A DNA stretch of 64,000 nt from Clostridia bacterium (GTDB taxonomy: Bacteria; Bacillota; Clostridia; Christensenellales; Borkfalkiaceae), in NCBI GenBank assembly GCA_017508485.1, contig JAFVYV010000005.1, forward strand, positions 96,368 through 160,367, given 5' to 3'. A model generated the notes under the pieces. That model was not told the origin of the DNA. It did no database searches and was given only the letters and a program-made list of their open reading frames with translations. Below are positions 39,428-48,052 of the stretch, piece after piece. Made by a program: the position numbers and the translations under genes. The first letter of the stretch is position 1, and every line of letters begins with the position of its first letter.

Positions 39428-39462
39428 AAAAAAGGATATGCAAATCGCATATCCTTTTTAGT
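39428..39462. terminator. Bidirectional terminator between capG and the CvpA-like gene
   Basis: AAAGGATATGC / GCATATCCTTT with an AAATC loop is flanked by A and T runs. Confidence 0.85.
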
Positions 39463-39475
39463 TTATTTATTCAAT

Positions 39476-40729
39476 TTAGTTAACGCCTAAAATCACTTTT
39501 AGTGCATCTTTATCTTCTTGAGTTAGAGTAGTGCTATCTATTGCCGTTTCAAAAAGCCCTTCATTTTCCGTGCTAACGTCAGTAAGTTTGCCATCGCCGT
39601 TAGTACCTGCAATCATATGGATAAGGAAAGGGTTAGATGCAAGACCGTTAACAATAGCGTTAACTTCTAATTGAGATAAAGGTTCGTCATTTGTAAATTC
39701 ATCACTTGTCTTTTTTTCAATATAAGTAGCAATTCCTTTAATTGCATTACCAGCACCAACAAGGTCAAAATGTCCAACGACAAAGTCGTTTAACGCGCCG
39801 TCAATTTCAGGTGGTAAAGTTTCTCCTTCAGGAACTATTAAATCTTTAACAACGTCAATTAAAGAGTTAACTAAAGCCTTAGAGTTTTCACTTAAATTGT
39901 CAAGGTTAGTACCAACTTCAATTAAAGTGTCGCCAATTGATTTCATTGTAGCAACTTGCGTTTGAGGGGTAGATAGGTCAGGGTTCATATTTTGAATATT
40001 GCCTGAAATATCTCCAACTAAACCTGCAACTTTCATAACTGATGCAGTAGTATCAATAATTTCACCAAGTTTTAAGTCTTCTATACCTTCGTAATCGGTA
40101 GTAGACATCATATCAAAAAGCCAGTAACCAGTTTTGTCATAAATTTTATAAACGGTAGAATTTAAGTATTTTTCAACACCTATATCAGCAGGTATAGTAA
40201 ACAAGTCTTTGCCTTGTAGTTGAATGTGTGAAATTTTGTTAACTTCAAGAATTAAGCCAGAAACAGGTGCTAAAGATAAAATTGCAACAACAACACCTTG
40301 AATTATACCAACTAAACCACCGAAAAGAACGCCTTTTTTCTTTCCTTTTTTGATGAAAAGTTTGAATATAGGGTAAATAATTAGCCAAGTTAGAAAAAGC
40401 ACAACCCAGAAAACAAGGTAGTATGCTACTAAACCAATAATAATTTCAATTAAAGCAAGTAATAGGTTGTTAAGGCTATCAGGAATAGCAACTGCGCCTG
40501 TAGAAATTGAACTTAAAATTGTGTTAGGAATAGTATCTCCGTTAATTTGTAAGCCCATAATAAAATCAACAACCGTTTTGCGAAGAAGTATAGCAACAAC
40601 GGCAGAGATAACTACAAAAATAAATCTTAATATTGAACGATTGCGACCACGTATTAAGCCTAAAATAAAGGCAAAAAGAACGATAACAATTGATAAAACG
40701 GTCACAATAAGTGATAAATCAATACTCAT
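39476..40729 (-). CDS. CvpA-like membrane protein with a long C-terminal domain
   Basis: This 417-residue protein has four hydrophobic segments in its first 180 residues. They start with an FILGLIRGRNRSILRFIF segment typical of the CvpA family (colicin V production, membrane-associated), with the last helices in GGLVGIIQGVVVAILSLAPVSGLI. The remaining 240 residues form a soluble, acidic, asparagine- and threonine-rich domain that I do not recognise. CvpA proteins are usually about 160-190 residues, so the extension is unusual. The function is unknown; it is monocistronic with its own promoter. Confidence 0.65.
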   Translation of the reverse strand: MSIDLSLIVTVLSIVIVLFAFILGLIRGRNRSILRFIFVVISAVVAILLRKTVVDFIMGLQINGDTIPNTILSSISTGAVAIPDSLNNLLLALIEIIIGLVAYYLVFWVVLFLTWLIIYPIFKLFIKKGKKKGVLFGGLVGIIQGVVVAILSLAPVSGLILEVNKISHIQLQGKDLFTIPADIGVEKYLNSTVYKIYDKTGYWLFDMMSTTDYEGIEDLKLGEIIDTTASVMKVAGLVGDISGNIQNMNPDLSTPQTQVATMKSIGDTLIEVGTNLDNLSENSKALVNSLIDVVKDLIVPEGETLPPEIDGALNDFVVGHFDLVGAGNAIKGIATYIEKKTSDEFTNDEPLSQLEVNAIVNGLASNPFLIHMIAGTNGDGKLTDVSTENEGLFETAIDSTTLTQEDKDALKVILGVN

Positions 40730-40760
40730 AATTTTTCTCCAATAATATTAGTATGATTAT

Positions 40761-40789
40761 ATTTTAATACATTATTAAAAAATTATCAA
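40761..40789 (-). promoter_or_regulatory. Promoter of the CvpA-like gene
   Basis: Minus-strand TTGATA (40789-40784), a 17-base spacer and TAAAAT (40766-40761). Confidence 0.6.
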
Positions 40790-40895
40790 GCCTTTAATTT
40801 AAAAATATATAATTTATAGATTGTATTTGCCTTTTGTAAAATTATAAACCGTGGTGTTTTTTATAAAAAACAAATCAAAAAAACAAAAAAAACTG

Positions 40896-40924
40896 TTGAC
40901 ATAAAAAAACAAGGGTAGTATAAT
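40896..40924 (+). promoter_or_regulatory. Promoter of the aro/tyr/phe operon
   Basis: TTGACA (40896-40901), a 17-base spacer and TATAAT (40919-40924). The mRNA would start near 40931, leading into the leader peptide. Between 40790 and 40895 I see nothing but AT-rich sequence. Confidence 0.85.
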
Positions 40925-40971
40925 AAAGTTAACAAAAACCTAGTAATTAAAGGATTTTAAAGGCAAAAATT

Positions 40972-41028
40972 ATGATTAAAGCATCTTTTTACTTTAACTA
41001 TTATTTTTTTAGAAGAAATGGAAACTGA
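40972..41028 (+). CDS. Phe/Tyr-rich leader peptide of the aro operon (attenuator)
   Basis: A short ORF reads MIKASFYFNYYFFRRNGN. Seven of its 18 residues are Phe or Tyr (four Phe, three Tyr), clustered in codons 40987-41010. It has an AAAGG ribosome site eight bases before the ATG and lies between the promoter and the aroF terminator. This is the layout of a leader peptide that senses charged tRNA-Phe and tRNA-Tyr. The stop TGA (41026-41028) lies two bases before GGCTCC (41031-41036), which can pair with GGAGCT in the terminator stem, as needed for ribosome-mediated attenuation. Confidence 0.8.
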   Translation: MIKASFYFNYYFFRRNGN

Positions 41029-41073
41029 TTGGCTCCATAATTTTTGCGTGTTTTTTTGAAAATCGTTAAAGTT

Positions 41074-41104
41074 TAAGGAGCTGTAAAACAGTTCCTTTTT
41101 TTAT
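41074..41104 (+). terminator. Attenuator terminator upstream of aroF
   Basis: AAGGAGCTG / CAGTTCCTT (nine pairs including one G-U) with a TAAAA loop is followed by a run of eight T. Its 5' arm is complementary to GGCTCC at 41031-41036, so pairing there would prevent terminator formation. Confidence 0.85.
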
Positions 41105-41131
41105 TTCTTAAATCTTTTTAGGAGAAGAATT

Positions 41132-42136
41132 ATGATTATCGTTATAAAAAAAGATAGCCCTGAAAAACAAGTTAATAACCTTATATCTTGGATAGAATCA
41201 CAAGGTTTAAGAGTGCATATTTCAGAAGGGGAATTTAATAGTGTTTTAGGCTTAATTGGTGACACAAACAAACTAGATGCCGACTTAATTAGTGGACTTG
41301 ACATTGTTGAAGGTATAAAAAAGGTGTCAGACCCGTTTAAAAAAGCAAACCGTAAATTCCACCCTGAAGATATGGTAATTGACGTAAGTGGCGTTAAAAT
41401 CGGTGGTGGCAATTTTGCAATAATTGCAGGACCTTGTTCAGTTGAGTCTGAAGAACAAATTATTGAAATTGCAAAATCAGTTAAAAAATCTGGCGCAACA
41501 CTTCTTCGTGGTGGTGCATTTAAGCCAAGAACTTCTCCTTACGATTTTCAAGGTTTGAAGGCAGAAGGCATTGACCTTTTACTTAAAGCAAAAAAGGAAA
41601 CGGGTATGCCTATCGTTACGGAAATTATGAACGCAAACCATCTTCCTATGTTTGAAAACGTTGATATGATTCAAGTTGGCGCAAGAAATATGCAAAACTT
41701 TGAACTATTAAAAGAACTTGGCAAAATTGACAAGCCTATTTTATTAAAACGTGGACTTGCAAACACAATGAAAGAACTTCTTATGAGTGCTGAATACATT
41801 ATGGCAGGTGGTAATGAAAAAATTATTTTATGCGAAAGGGGTATAAGAACTTTTGAAACTTATACAAGAAATACTTTAGACCTATCTGCTATACCTATGT
41901 TAAAAGAATATTCGCACTTACCAATCGTTGTTGACCCATCACACGCAACTGGTGTTTCAAAGTTAGTTAAACCTATGGCGCTTTCAGCAACGGCAGCAGG
42001 GGCAGACGGACTTATTATTGAAGTCCATAACGACCCACAACACGCTCTTTGCGACGGTGCTCAATCAATTACGCCTGAACAGTTTACCGACGTTGCAAAC
42101 GGCGTTAATAAAATTAGAAATGTATTAAAGGATTAA
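41132..42136 (+). CDS. aroF: 3-deoxy-7-phosphoheptulonate (DAHP) synthase, type I-beta
   Basis: This 334-residue enzyme performs the first shikimate-pathway step, condensing PEP and erythrose-4-phosphate. An N-terminal ferredoxin-like regulatory domain (about 1-70) precedes the catalytic barrel, with IIAGPCSVES near residue 93, LLRGGAFKPRTSPYDFQG, ARNMQNFELL, LLKRGL and VVDPSHATG motifs. The N-terminal domain usually mediates feedback inhibition by Tyr or Phe. It is first in a six-gene operon behind a leader-peptide attenuator. Confidence 0.96.
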   Translation: MIIVIKKDSPEKQVNNLISWIESQGLRVHISEGEFNSVLGLIGDTNKLDADLISGLDIVEGIKKVSDPFKKANRKFHPEDMVIDVSGVKIGGGNFAIIAGPCSVESEEQIIEIAKSVKKSGATLLRGGAFKPRTSPYDFQGLKAEGIDLLLKAKKETGMPIVTEIMNANHLPMFENVDMIQVGARNMQNFELLKELGKIDKPILLKRGLANTMKELLMSAEYIMAGGNEKIILCERGIRTFETYTRNTLDLSAIPMLKEYSHLPIVVDPSHATGVSKLVKPMALSATAAGADGLIIEVHNDPQHALCDGAQSITPEQFTDVANGVNKIRNVLKD

Positions 42137-42140
42137 TATT

Positions 42141-42977
42141 ATGAATATAGGAATTGTAGGGTTAGGTTTAATAGGTGGTTCGCTTGCAAAAGCATTTAAG
42201 TATGCCGACCAAACCGTTTACGGTATGGACAAGAACCCTTTAACTACCGAAATTGCAAAAATGTCGGAAATTATTGACGATAATCTATTAAACAACCTAA
42301 ATAAATGTGATTTTGTCTTTATCGCAGTTGATGCGAACTCTACAGTAGAGTTTGTAAAAGAACACGCTAAAGATTTTAATAAAAACTGTATAGTAATAGA
42401 CTGTTGTGGCGTTAAAGAAGCAGTGTGTGAGCCTTGTTTTAAGGTTGCAAAAGAAAACGGCTTTTGTTTTATAGGTGGACACCCTATGGCAGGTACTCAA
42501 TTTTCCGGCTTAAAAAATAGTAAGCACGATATGTTTGTCGGCGCAAATATGGTTTTAGTTCCAAAAAAAGATGAAGACCTTTTAATTTTACAAAAGGTAA
42601 AAGATTTACTTAAAAAAGCAGGTTTTTCATCCGTATCTATAACTACTGCTGAAAAACATGATGAAATAATTGCTTTTACTTCACAACTTGCGCACGTGGT
42701 GTCAAATGCCTACGTAAAAAGCCCTAACGCAAAAGTACACAAAGGCTTTTCTGCAGGGTCTTATAAAGACTTAACAAGGGTTGCTTGGCTTAATGAAGAA
42801 ATGTGGGCGACCTTGTTTATGCAAAATAAAGAAAATATTTCGTTTGAAATTGAAAATATCATAAAAGAATTAACAAAATACAACGATGCAATTAAAAATA
42901 ACGATTACGACACTTTAAAATCTTTATTAAAAGAAGGTAGAGAGTGTAAAGAAAGGTGCGATAAACACGATGATTAA
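42141..42977 (+). CDS. tyrA: Prephenate dehydrogenase
   Basis: This 278-residue enzyme converts prephenate to 4-hydroxyphenylpyruvate, the tyrosine branch. The N-terminal Rossmann motif is VGLGLIGGSLAKA, then GGHPMAGTQFSGL near residue 112 and a late SAGSYKDLTRVA segment. It lacks a C-terminal ACT domain. It starts four bases after aroF and overlaps aroB by eight bases. Confidence 0.94.
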   Translation: MNIGIVGLGLIGGSLAKAFKYADQTVYGMDKNPLTTEIAKMSEIIDDNLLNNLNKCDFVFIAVDANSTVEFVKEHAKDFNKNCIVIDCCGVKEAVCEPCFKVAKENGFCFIGGHPMAGTQFSGLKNSKHDMFVGANMVLVPKKDEDLLILQKVKDLLKKAGFSSVSITTAEKHDEIIAFTSQLAHVVSNAYVKSPNAKVHKGFSAGSYKDLTRVAWLNEEMWATLFMQNKENISFEIENIIKELTKYNDAIKNNDYDTLKSLLKEGRECKERCDKHDD

Positions 42978-44016
42978 AATAAACGTAAACACAATGCCTA
43001 AATATGACGTTTTAATAGGTAAAAACCTACTTGAAAACACGGCTAATTTTATAAAAGAAGTGGGCCTTACTGGTAAAGTTTTAGTTATAACCGATAAAAC
43101 TGTTGATAAACTTTATTCAAAAGTAGTTATTGATAATTTACAAGCCAATGGATTTGACGTTTTTAAGTACGTTATTAAGGGTGGAGAAAAAAGTAAAAGT
43201 GGCAAAGATTACTTAAAGATATTAGAGTTTTTGGCAAAAAATCAATTCACTCGTTCAGACTTTTTAATTGCCTTAGGTGGTGGAGTTGTTGGCGATTTAA
43301 CCGGTTTTGTTGCATCAACCTATTTAAGGGGAATTCCATTTGTTCAAATTCCTACCACAATTTTGGCTTTTGCCGATTCTTCAGTTGGTGGTAAAACTGC
43401 TATAAACTTAAAAGCAGGCAAGAACTTAGCAGGTGCTTTTTATCAACCAAAATTAGTTATTTGCGACGTATCTACTGCAAAAACCTTACCAAAAGAAGAA
43501 TATGCAAACGGTATGGCAGAAGTTATAAAATACGGTATGCTTTTTGATAAAGATTTTATTAAAAGTTTATTAAATGAAAACGATTTAGAAAGCGCTATCG
43601 CAAAATCTGTTGAGTGGAAGAAAAAGGTTGTTGAAAGTGATGAAAAAGATAATGCTGAAAGACAACTGCTAAACTTTGGTCATACTTTAGGCCATGCAAT
43701 TGAAAAGGAAAGTGGTTTTAAAATTTCTCACGGAAGTGCCGTTGCAATAGGTATGCGAATTATTACGCAAAAAGCAGTTAATAAAGGGCTTTGCGATATG
43801 AATTGTTTAGGTCTTTTAGATGCCTTACTTACAAAATACAACTTACCAACCAAAACAGATATTAAAATTGAAAAGTTAGTAAATACTACTTTAATTGACA
43901 AAAAAAGAAAGGGCGATTATATAACTATTGTTATGCCAAAAGAATTAGGCGTTTGTAAACTTGAAAAAATGCCTATTGAAGAGTGGAAAGATTTTATATT
44001 AAAAGATGAAAATTAA
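42970..44016 (+). CDS. aroB: 3-dehydroquinate synthase
   Basis: This 348-residue NAD- and metal-dependent enzyme converts DAHP to 3-dehydroquinate. It has GGEKSKSGK, LGGGVVGDLTGFVASTYLRG, PTTILAFADSSVGGKTAIN and the metal ligands in FGHTLGHAIE and SHGSAVAIGM. It overlaps both neighbours, tyrA and aroA, indicating coupled translation. Confidence 0.97.
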   Translation: MIKINVNTMPKYDVLIGKNLLENTANFIKEVGLTGKVLVITDKTVDKLYSKVVIDNLQANGFDVFKYVIKGGEKSKSGKDYLKILEFLAKNQFTRSDFLIALGGGVVGDLTGFVASTYLRGIPFVQIPTTILAFADSSVGGKTAINLKAGKNLAGAFYQPKLVICDVSTAKTLPKEEYANGMAEVIKYGMLFDKDFIKSLLNENDLESAIAKSVEWKKKVVESDEKDNAERQLLNFGHTLGHAIEKESGFKISHGSAVAIGMRIITQKAVNKGLCDMNCLGLLDALLTKYNLPTKTDIKIEKLVNTTLIDKKRKGDYITIVMPKELGVCKLEKMPIEEWKDFILKDEN

Positions 44017-45259
44017 AATTAAAGGTAAAAAACAACTTAATATAAAAACAAAAATTATTTCATCAAAGTCAGAACTTCATAGGCTACTAATTTTGTCTGC
44101 CTTTGCAAAAACTAAAAGTAAAATATTTTATACTGGCGTTTTAAGTGCAGACGTTCTGGCAACTATTGATTGTTTGACAAAAATCGGGGCAAAAATTGAA
44201 ATAAAAAACAGGTATTTAGAAGTTTATCCTACACTTTCATTACCTAAAGAAATGGTGGAAATTTGCGTAAACGAAAGTGGCTCTACTTTAAGATTTATAA
44301 TCCCTGTTTTTTCAGCGCTTGGTATAAATTATAAAGTAAGCGTAAATGGAAGACTTAGTGAAAGACCACTTTCTCCAATGCGTGAAATTTTGATTGAAAA
44401 GGGCGTTAGTTTTAGTGAAGGATATCCTTTAACGGTAACAGGAAAGTTTTTAGGTGGAGATATTAGAATAAAAGGGGACGTAAGTTCTCAATTTATAACT
44501 GGTATTTTGATGGCGCTAGCCTTAACTAAAGACGGTGGAAAGCTTGAAGTTTTAGAACCGTTTGAATCTAAAGGATACGTTGATATAACCCTTTCTTCAA
44601 TGCAAAAGTTTGGCATAAAGGTAGAAAAGAGTGGAAATATCTATACCGTTTTTCCTAAAGAATTTACTGGCAAAAATATAACTGCCGGTGGTGACTGGTC
44701 AAACGGTGCCTTCTTTTTAAGTATGGGCGCTATAAAAGGCAAAAGTACCGTTACTGGACTTAGTCAAAACTCATCTCAAGGAGATAAAGAAATTTTAGAT
44801 ATTCTTGAAAGATTTGGCGCTTTTGTTATTAAAAACAAAAACAAAATGACCGTAAAAAGTGGGGACTTAAAAGGAATAGATATTGACGTAAAAGATATTC
44901 CAGATTTAGTTCCAGTTTTATCTATAGTTGCTTGTTTTGCTAAAGGAAAAACAAGAATTTATAACGCAAGTAGGCTTAAACTTAAAGAAAGTGATAGAAT
45001 AAAATCAGTAGTTGATATGGTTAATTCTTTAGGTGGAGATGCTTATGGCACGGAAGATGAAATTATAATTAACGGAAAAGACCTTTTAGGTGGAGTTGTT
45101 AATTCTTATAACGACCATAGAATTGTTATGGCATCAAGCGTTGCAAGTTTGATTACTGAAAAAGAAGTTGTAATTGAAAATGCGTTAGCCGTAAATAAAT
45201 CATATCCACAATTTTTTGAAATATTAAAAAAGTGTGGTTTTTGCGTAGAGGAGGTATAA
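44006..45259 (+). CDS. aroA: 3-phosphoshikimate 1-carboxyvinyltransferase (EPSP synthase)
   Basis: This 417-residue enzyme adds PEP to shikimate-3-phosphate. It carries SSKSELHRLLIL near residue 20, ESGSTLRFIIPV, GRLSERPL, GDVSSQFITG, RLKLKESDRI and NDHRIVMA. It overlaps aroB by 11 bases and ends two bases before the aroC start codon, with the aroC ribosome site GAGGAGG inside its 3' end. Confidence 0.97.
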   Translation: MKIKIKGKKQLNIKTKIISSKSELHRLLILSAFAKTKSKIFYTGVLSADVLATIDCLTKIGAKIEIKNRYLEVYPTLSLPKEMVEICVNESGSTLRFIIPVFSALGINYKVSVNGRLSERPLSPMREILIEKGVSFSEGYPLTVTGKFLGGDIRIKGDVSSQFITGILMALALTKDGGKLEVLEPFESKGYVDITLSSMQKFGIKVEKSGNIYTVFPKEFTGKNITAGGDWSNGAFFLSMGAIKGKSTVTGLSQNSSQGDKEILDILERFGAFVIKNKNKMTVKSGDLKGIDIDVKDIPDLVPVLSIVACFAKGKTRIYNASRLKLKESDRIKSVVDMVNSLGGDAYGTEDEIIINGKDLLGGVVNSYNDHRIVMASSVASLITEKEVVIENALAVNKSYPQFFEILKKCGFCVEEV

Positions 45260-45261
45260 AG

Positions 45262-46332
45262 ATGTCGTCTTTGAATGGAAAAAAATTAGATATAACTATA
45301 TTTGGCGAATCGCATAGCGAATTTATAGGCGTTGATATAGTCGGTTTTCCAAAAGGTGTAAAAATTGATAGAGAGTTTTTGACATCTTTTATGAAGCGCC
45401 GTGCACCAGGACAAGCCTTTTCTACACCAAGAAAGGAAGGAGATATAGTAGAATTTATAAAAGGCGTTAATGAAAATGATGAAACTACTGGAGATATAAG
45501 GGCGATTATAAAAAACACCAACACAAAAAGTGGTGATTACGATAACTTAAAAGACCTGCCAAGACCATCTCACGGAGATTTTGTTTCATATCTAAAGTAT
45601 GGCGAAAATCGTGACGTAAGGGGTGGTGGAAAGTTTTCAGGAAGATTAACGGCACTTCTTTGTATAGTTGGTGGTTTGTGTATACCTTTATTAAAAGAAA
45701 AGGGTATTGAAATAGGCGCACACCTATTTAAGGTTGGAGATATTGAAGATAAACAATATTCTTATTTAGATGGCGTTATTGATAAAAACTTAGATGATTT
45801 CCCTGTAACCAATGAAGAAAGCGGGGAAAAGATGAAAGAATTAATCTCTGCCGTAAGAGAAGAAAAGGATAGCATAGGCGCGTTAGTTGAGTGTAAAATA
45901 ACTGGTATGCCCGTTGCTATCGGTGGCCCTTACTTTGATGGAGTAGAAAACAATTTGGCAAGAATTATGTTTGCTATTCCAGGGGTAAAAGGTTTTGAAA
46001 TAGGTGGTGGTTTTGAAGTTGTAAAAAGAAAAGGTAGTGAAAACAACGACCAGTTTACAGTTAAAGACGGAAAAATTGTTACCTTAACTAATAACGATGG
46101 TGGAATAAACGGTGGTATAACGAACGGTATGCCTATTGTGTTCAAAGTTGCTTTTAAGCCAACACCGTCAATTTCAAAAGAACAACAAAGTGTAAACTTA
46201 AAGACCTTAACGGAAGAAAAGTTAGTAATAAAAGGTCGTCACGACCCTTGTATAGGCGTTAGAGCCGTTCCCGTTGTTGAAGCGTGTACTGCAATAGCCC
46301 TTTTAGATATGCTTTTAGGAGAAGAATTATGA
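45262..46332 (+). CDS. aroC: Chorismate synthase
   Basis: This 356-residue FMN-dependent lyase forms chorismate from EPSP. Motifs are ITIFGESHSEF near the N-terminus, RRAPGQ, HGDFVSYLKYGENRDVRGGG and the late GRHDPCIGVRAVPVVEA. The start at 45262 follows GAGGAGG; the longer in-frame ORF upstream runs into aroA. It overlaps pheA by four bases (ATGA). Confidence 0.97.
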   Translation: MSSLNGKKLDITIFGESHSEFIGVDIVGFPKGVKIDREFLTSFMKRRAPGQAFSTPRKEGDIVEFIKGVNENDETTGDIRAIIKNTNTKSGDYDNLKDLPRPSHGDFVSYLKYGENRDVRGGGKFSGRLTALLCIVGGLCIPLLKEKGIEIGAHLFKVGDIEDKQYSYLDGVIDKNLDDFPVTNEESGEKMKELISAVREEKDSIGALVECKITGMPVAIGGPYFDGVENNLARIMFAIPGVKGFEIGGGFEVVKRKGSENNDQFTVKDGKIVTLTNNDGGINGGITNGMPIVFKVAFKPTPSISKEQQSVNLKTLTEEKLVIKGRHDPCIGVRAVPVVEACTAIALLDMLLGEEL

Positions 46333-47465
46333 TAGATAAGTATAGAAAAGATATTGATAAAATTGACAGTCAATTAGTTGATTTATTTAAAGAAAGAATG
46401 GAAGTAAGTAGCAAAATTGCTGAATATAAAAGGGAAAATAAACTTCCTGTAAAAGATAGTGAAAGAGAAAGACAATTATTGTACAAAATTTCTGAAAAAG
46501 CAGGGGAACTTGGTGGATATTCAAAAATTTTGTTTACCACTATAATGGACTTAAGCCGTTCTTATCAAAACAAAAAACTTGTAGGAAATTCTATTTTATG
46601 TGATAAAATTCATAACGCAATAGAAAATACTGAAAAGTTATTTCCAACAAAAGCAAGGGTTGCTTGTCAAGGTATAGAAGGTGCGTATTCGCAAAAAGCG
46701 TGTGATAAGATTTTTTCATTAGCAGATATTATGTACGTTAGCACTTTTGAAAACGTTTTCCAAGCAGTAGAAAGTGGACTTTGTGAATACGGTATAGTTC
46801 CTTTAGAAAATAGCACGGCAGGTTCAGTTAACCAAACTTACGATTTACTATCAAAACACGACTTTTACATAGTAAAAAGTCTTCGTATGCAAATCAACCA
46901 CGTGTTATTAACTAAAAAAGGTGCTAAATTTTCAGAAATTAAGGAAATTTACTCTCACGAACAAGCAATTAACCAATGTAGTTCTTTCTTGCGTTCATTA
47001 AAGGGTGTAAAGATTACCGTTTGTGAAAATACTGCAATTGCCGCTAAAATGGTTGCGTTATCAGATAGAAATGACGTTGCTGCAATATCTTCTTCTGATT
47101 GTGCTGAACAATATGGCTTAGAAATTAACAAAGATAAAATACAAGATACAGATAGCAACTTTACAAAGTTTATTTGCATCAGTAAAAATTTAGAAATTTA
47201 TCCAGGCGCAAATCGTACTAGTATAGTTTTTTCAACGGCACATAAACCAGGTGCGCTTTACAACGTAATGTCAAGAATTTCTGCACTTGGAATTAACATT
47301 ATAAAGCTTGAAAGTAGACCTATTATCGGTAAAGATTTTGAGTTTTTATTCTATTTTGATTTAGAATCATCAGTGTACTCAAAAGAGTTTGAACAATTAA
47401 TGTTTGAACTTGAAAATCAAGTTGAAGGGTTTAGATATTTTGGTAGTTATTCTGAAATGCACTAA
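46329..47465 (+). CDS. pheA: Fused chorismate mutase - prephenate dehydratase
   Basis: This 378-residue P-protein converts chorismate to phenylpyruvate. Residues 1-85 are an AroQ-type chorismate mutase (RKDIDKIDSQLVDLFKERM, then the KDSERERQLL part); about 110-285 are prephenate dehydratase (GIEGAYSQKA, IVPLENSTAGSV, and TKF in place of the usual TRF); the C-terminus is an ACT domain with GALYNVMSRIS and KLESRP for Phe feedback. The ATG at 46329 forms an ATGA overlap with the aroC stop. It is the last gene of the operon, and no strong terminator is evident after it. Confidence 0.95.
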   Translation: MIDKYRKDIDKIDSQLVDLFKERMEVSSKIAEYKRENKLPVKDSERERQLLYKISEKAGELGGYSKILFTTIMDLSRSYQNKKLVGNSILCDKIHNAIENTEKLFPTKARVACQGIEGAYSQKACDKIFSLADIMYVSTFENVFQAVESGLCEYGIVPLENSTAGSVNQTYDLLSKHDFYIVKSLRMQINHVLLTKKGAKFSEIKEIYSHEQAINQCSSFLRSLKGVKITVCENTAIAAKMVALSDRNDVAAISSSDCAEQYGLEINKDKIQDTDSNFTKFICISKNLEIYPGANRTSIVFSTAHKPGALYNVMSRISALGINIIKLESRPIIGKDFEFLFYFDLESSVYSKEFEQLMFELENQVEGFRYFGSYSEMH

Positions 47466-47521
47466 AAACAAAATATTTTAAGAAAACTATTAAAAATATG
47501 AAGGTTTTAGTTAATTTTGTA

Positions 47522-47550
47522 TTTACAAAAAAGATTAAAAATGTTATTAT
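47522..47550 (+). promoter_or_regulatory. Promoter of the rpiB-transketolase unit
   Basis: TTTACA (47522-47527), a 17-base spacer and TATTAT (47545-47550). Confidence 0.6.
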
Positions 47551-47605
47551 AATATGAGAAAAAAATAAAAACGTAATATAAACGTAAATTTTGGAGGGAT
47601 ATTTT

Positions 47606-48046
47606 ATGAAAATCGCAGTAGGTTGTGATCCAAACGCAACAGAATTCAAGAAGGACATTATTAAACACATCGAATCATTAGGACATGAAGTTGTTGATTA
47701 CGGTAGTGACGACCCAATTTATGCTAACGTTGCAATTACTTTAGCAAAAGACGTAGCAAAAAAGGTATGTGACAGAGGTATTTTACTTTGTGGAACAGGT
47801 ATCGGTGTTAGTATTGCTGCTAACAAAGTTGAAGGTGCATACGCTGCTTGTGTAAGTAACGTATATCAAGCACAAAGAGCAACTTTAAGTAATAACGCAA
47901 ACATCATTACGCTTGGTGCATTTACTTGCGGTATTTCACTTGCTAAAATGTGCGTATCAGAATACTTAAAATATACTTTTGATGAAAAGAGTGCATCTAT
48001 GCCAAAAGTACAAAGAATAATTGATTTTGAAAAGAAAGGTGAATAA
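47606..48046 (+). CDS. RpiB/LacA/LacB-family sugar-phosphate isomerase
   Basis: This 146-residue protein should interconvert an aldose and ketose phosphate, most likely ribose-5-P and ribulose-5-P, given the transketolase genes that follow. It keeps Asp8, the catalytic Cys62 and the LLCGTGIGVSIAANK anion-hole region. However, the usual His after Asp is Pro9 (CDPNATEFK instead of DHAGFELK), and the His that opens the sugar ring in E. coli RpiB is Ser95 (TLSNNANI). The substrate may therefore differ. The start at 47606 follows GGAGG; an upstream in-frame start is ignored. Confidence 0.85.
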   Translation: MKIAVGCDPNATEFKKDIIKHIESLGHEVVDYGSDDPIYANVAITLAKDVAKKVCDRGILLCGTGIGVSIAANKVEGAYAACVSNVYQAQRATLSNNANIITLGAFTCGISLAKMCVSEYLKYTFDEKSASMPKVQRIIDFEKKGE

Positions 48047-48052
48047 TTAACT

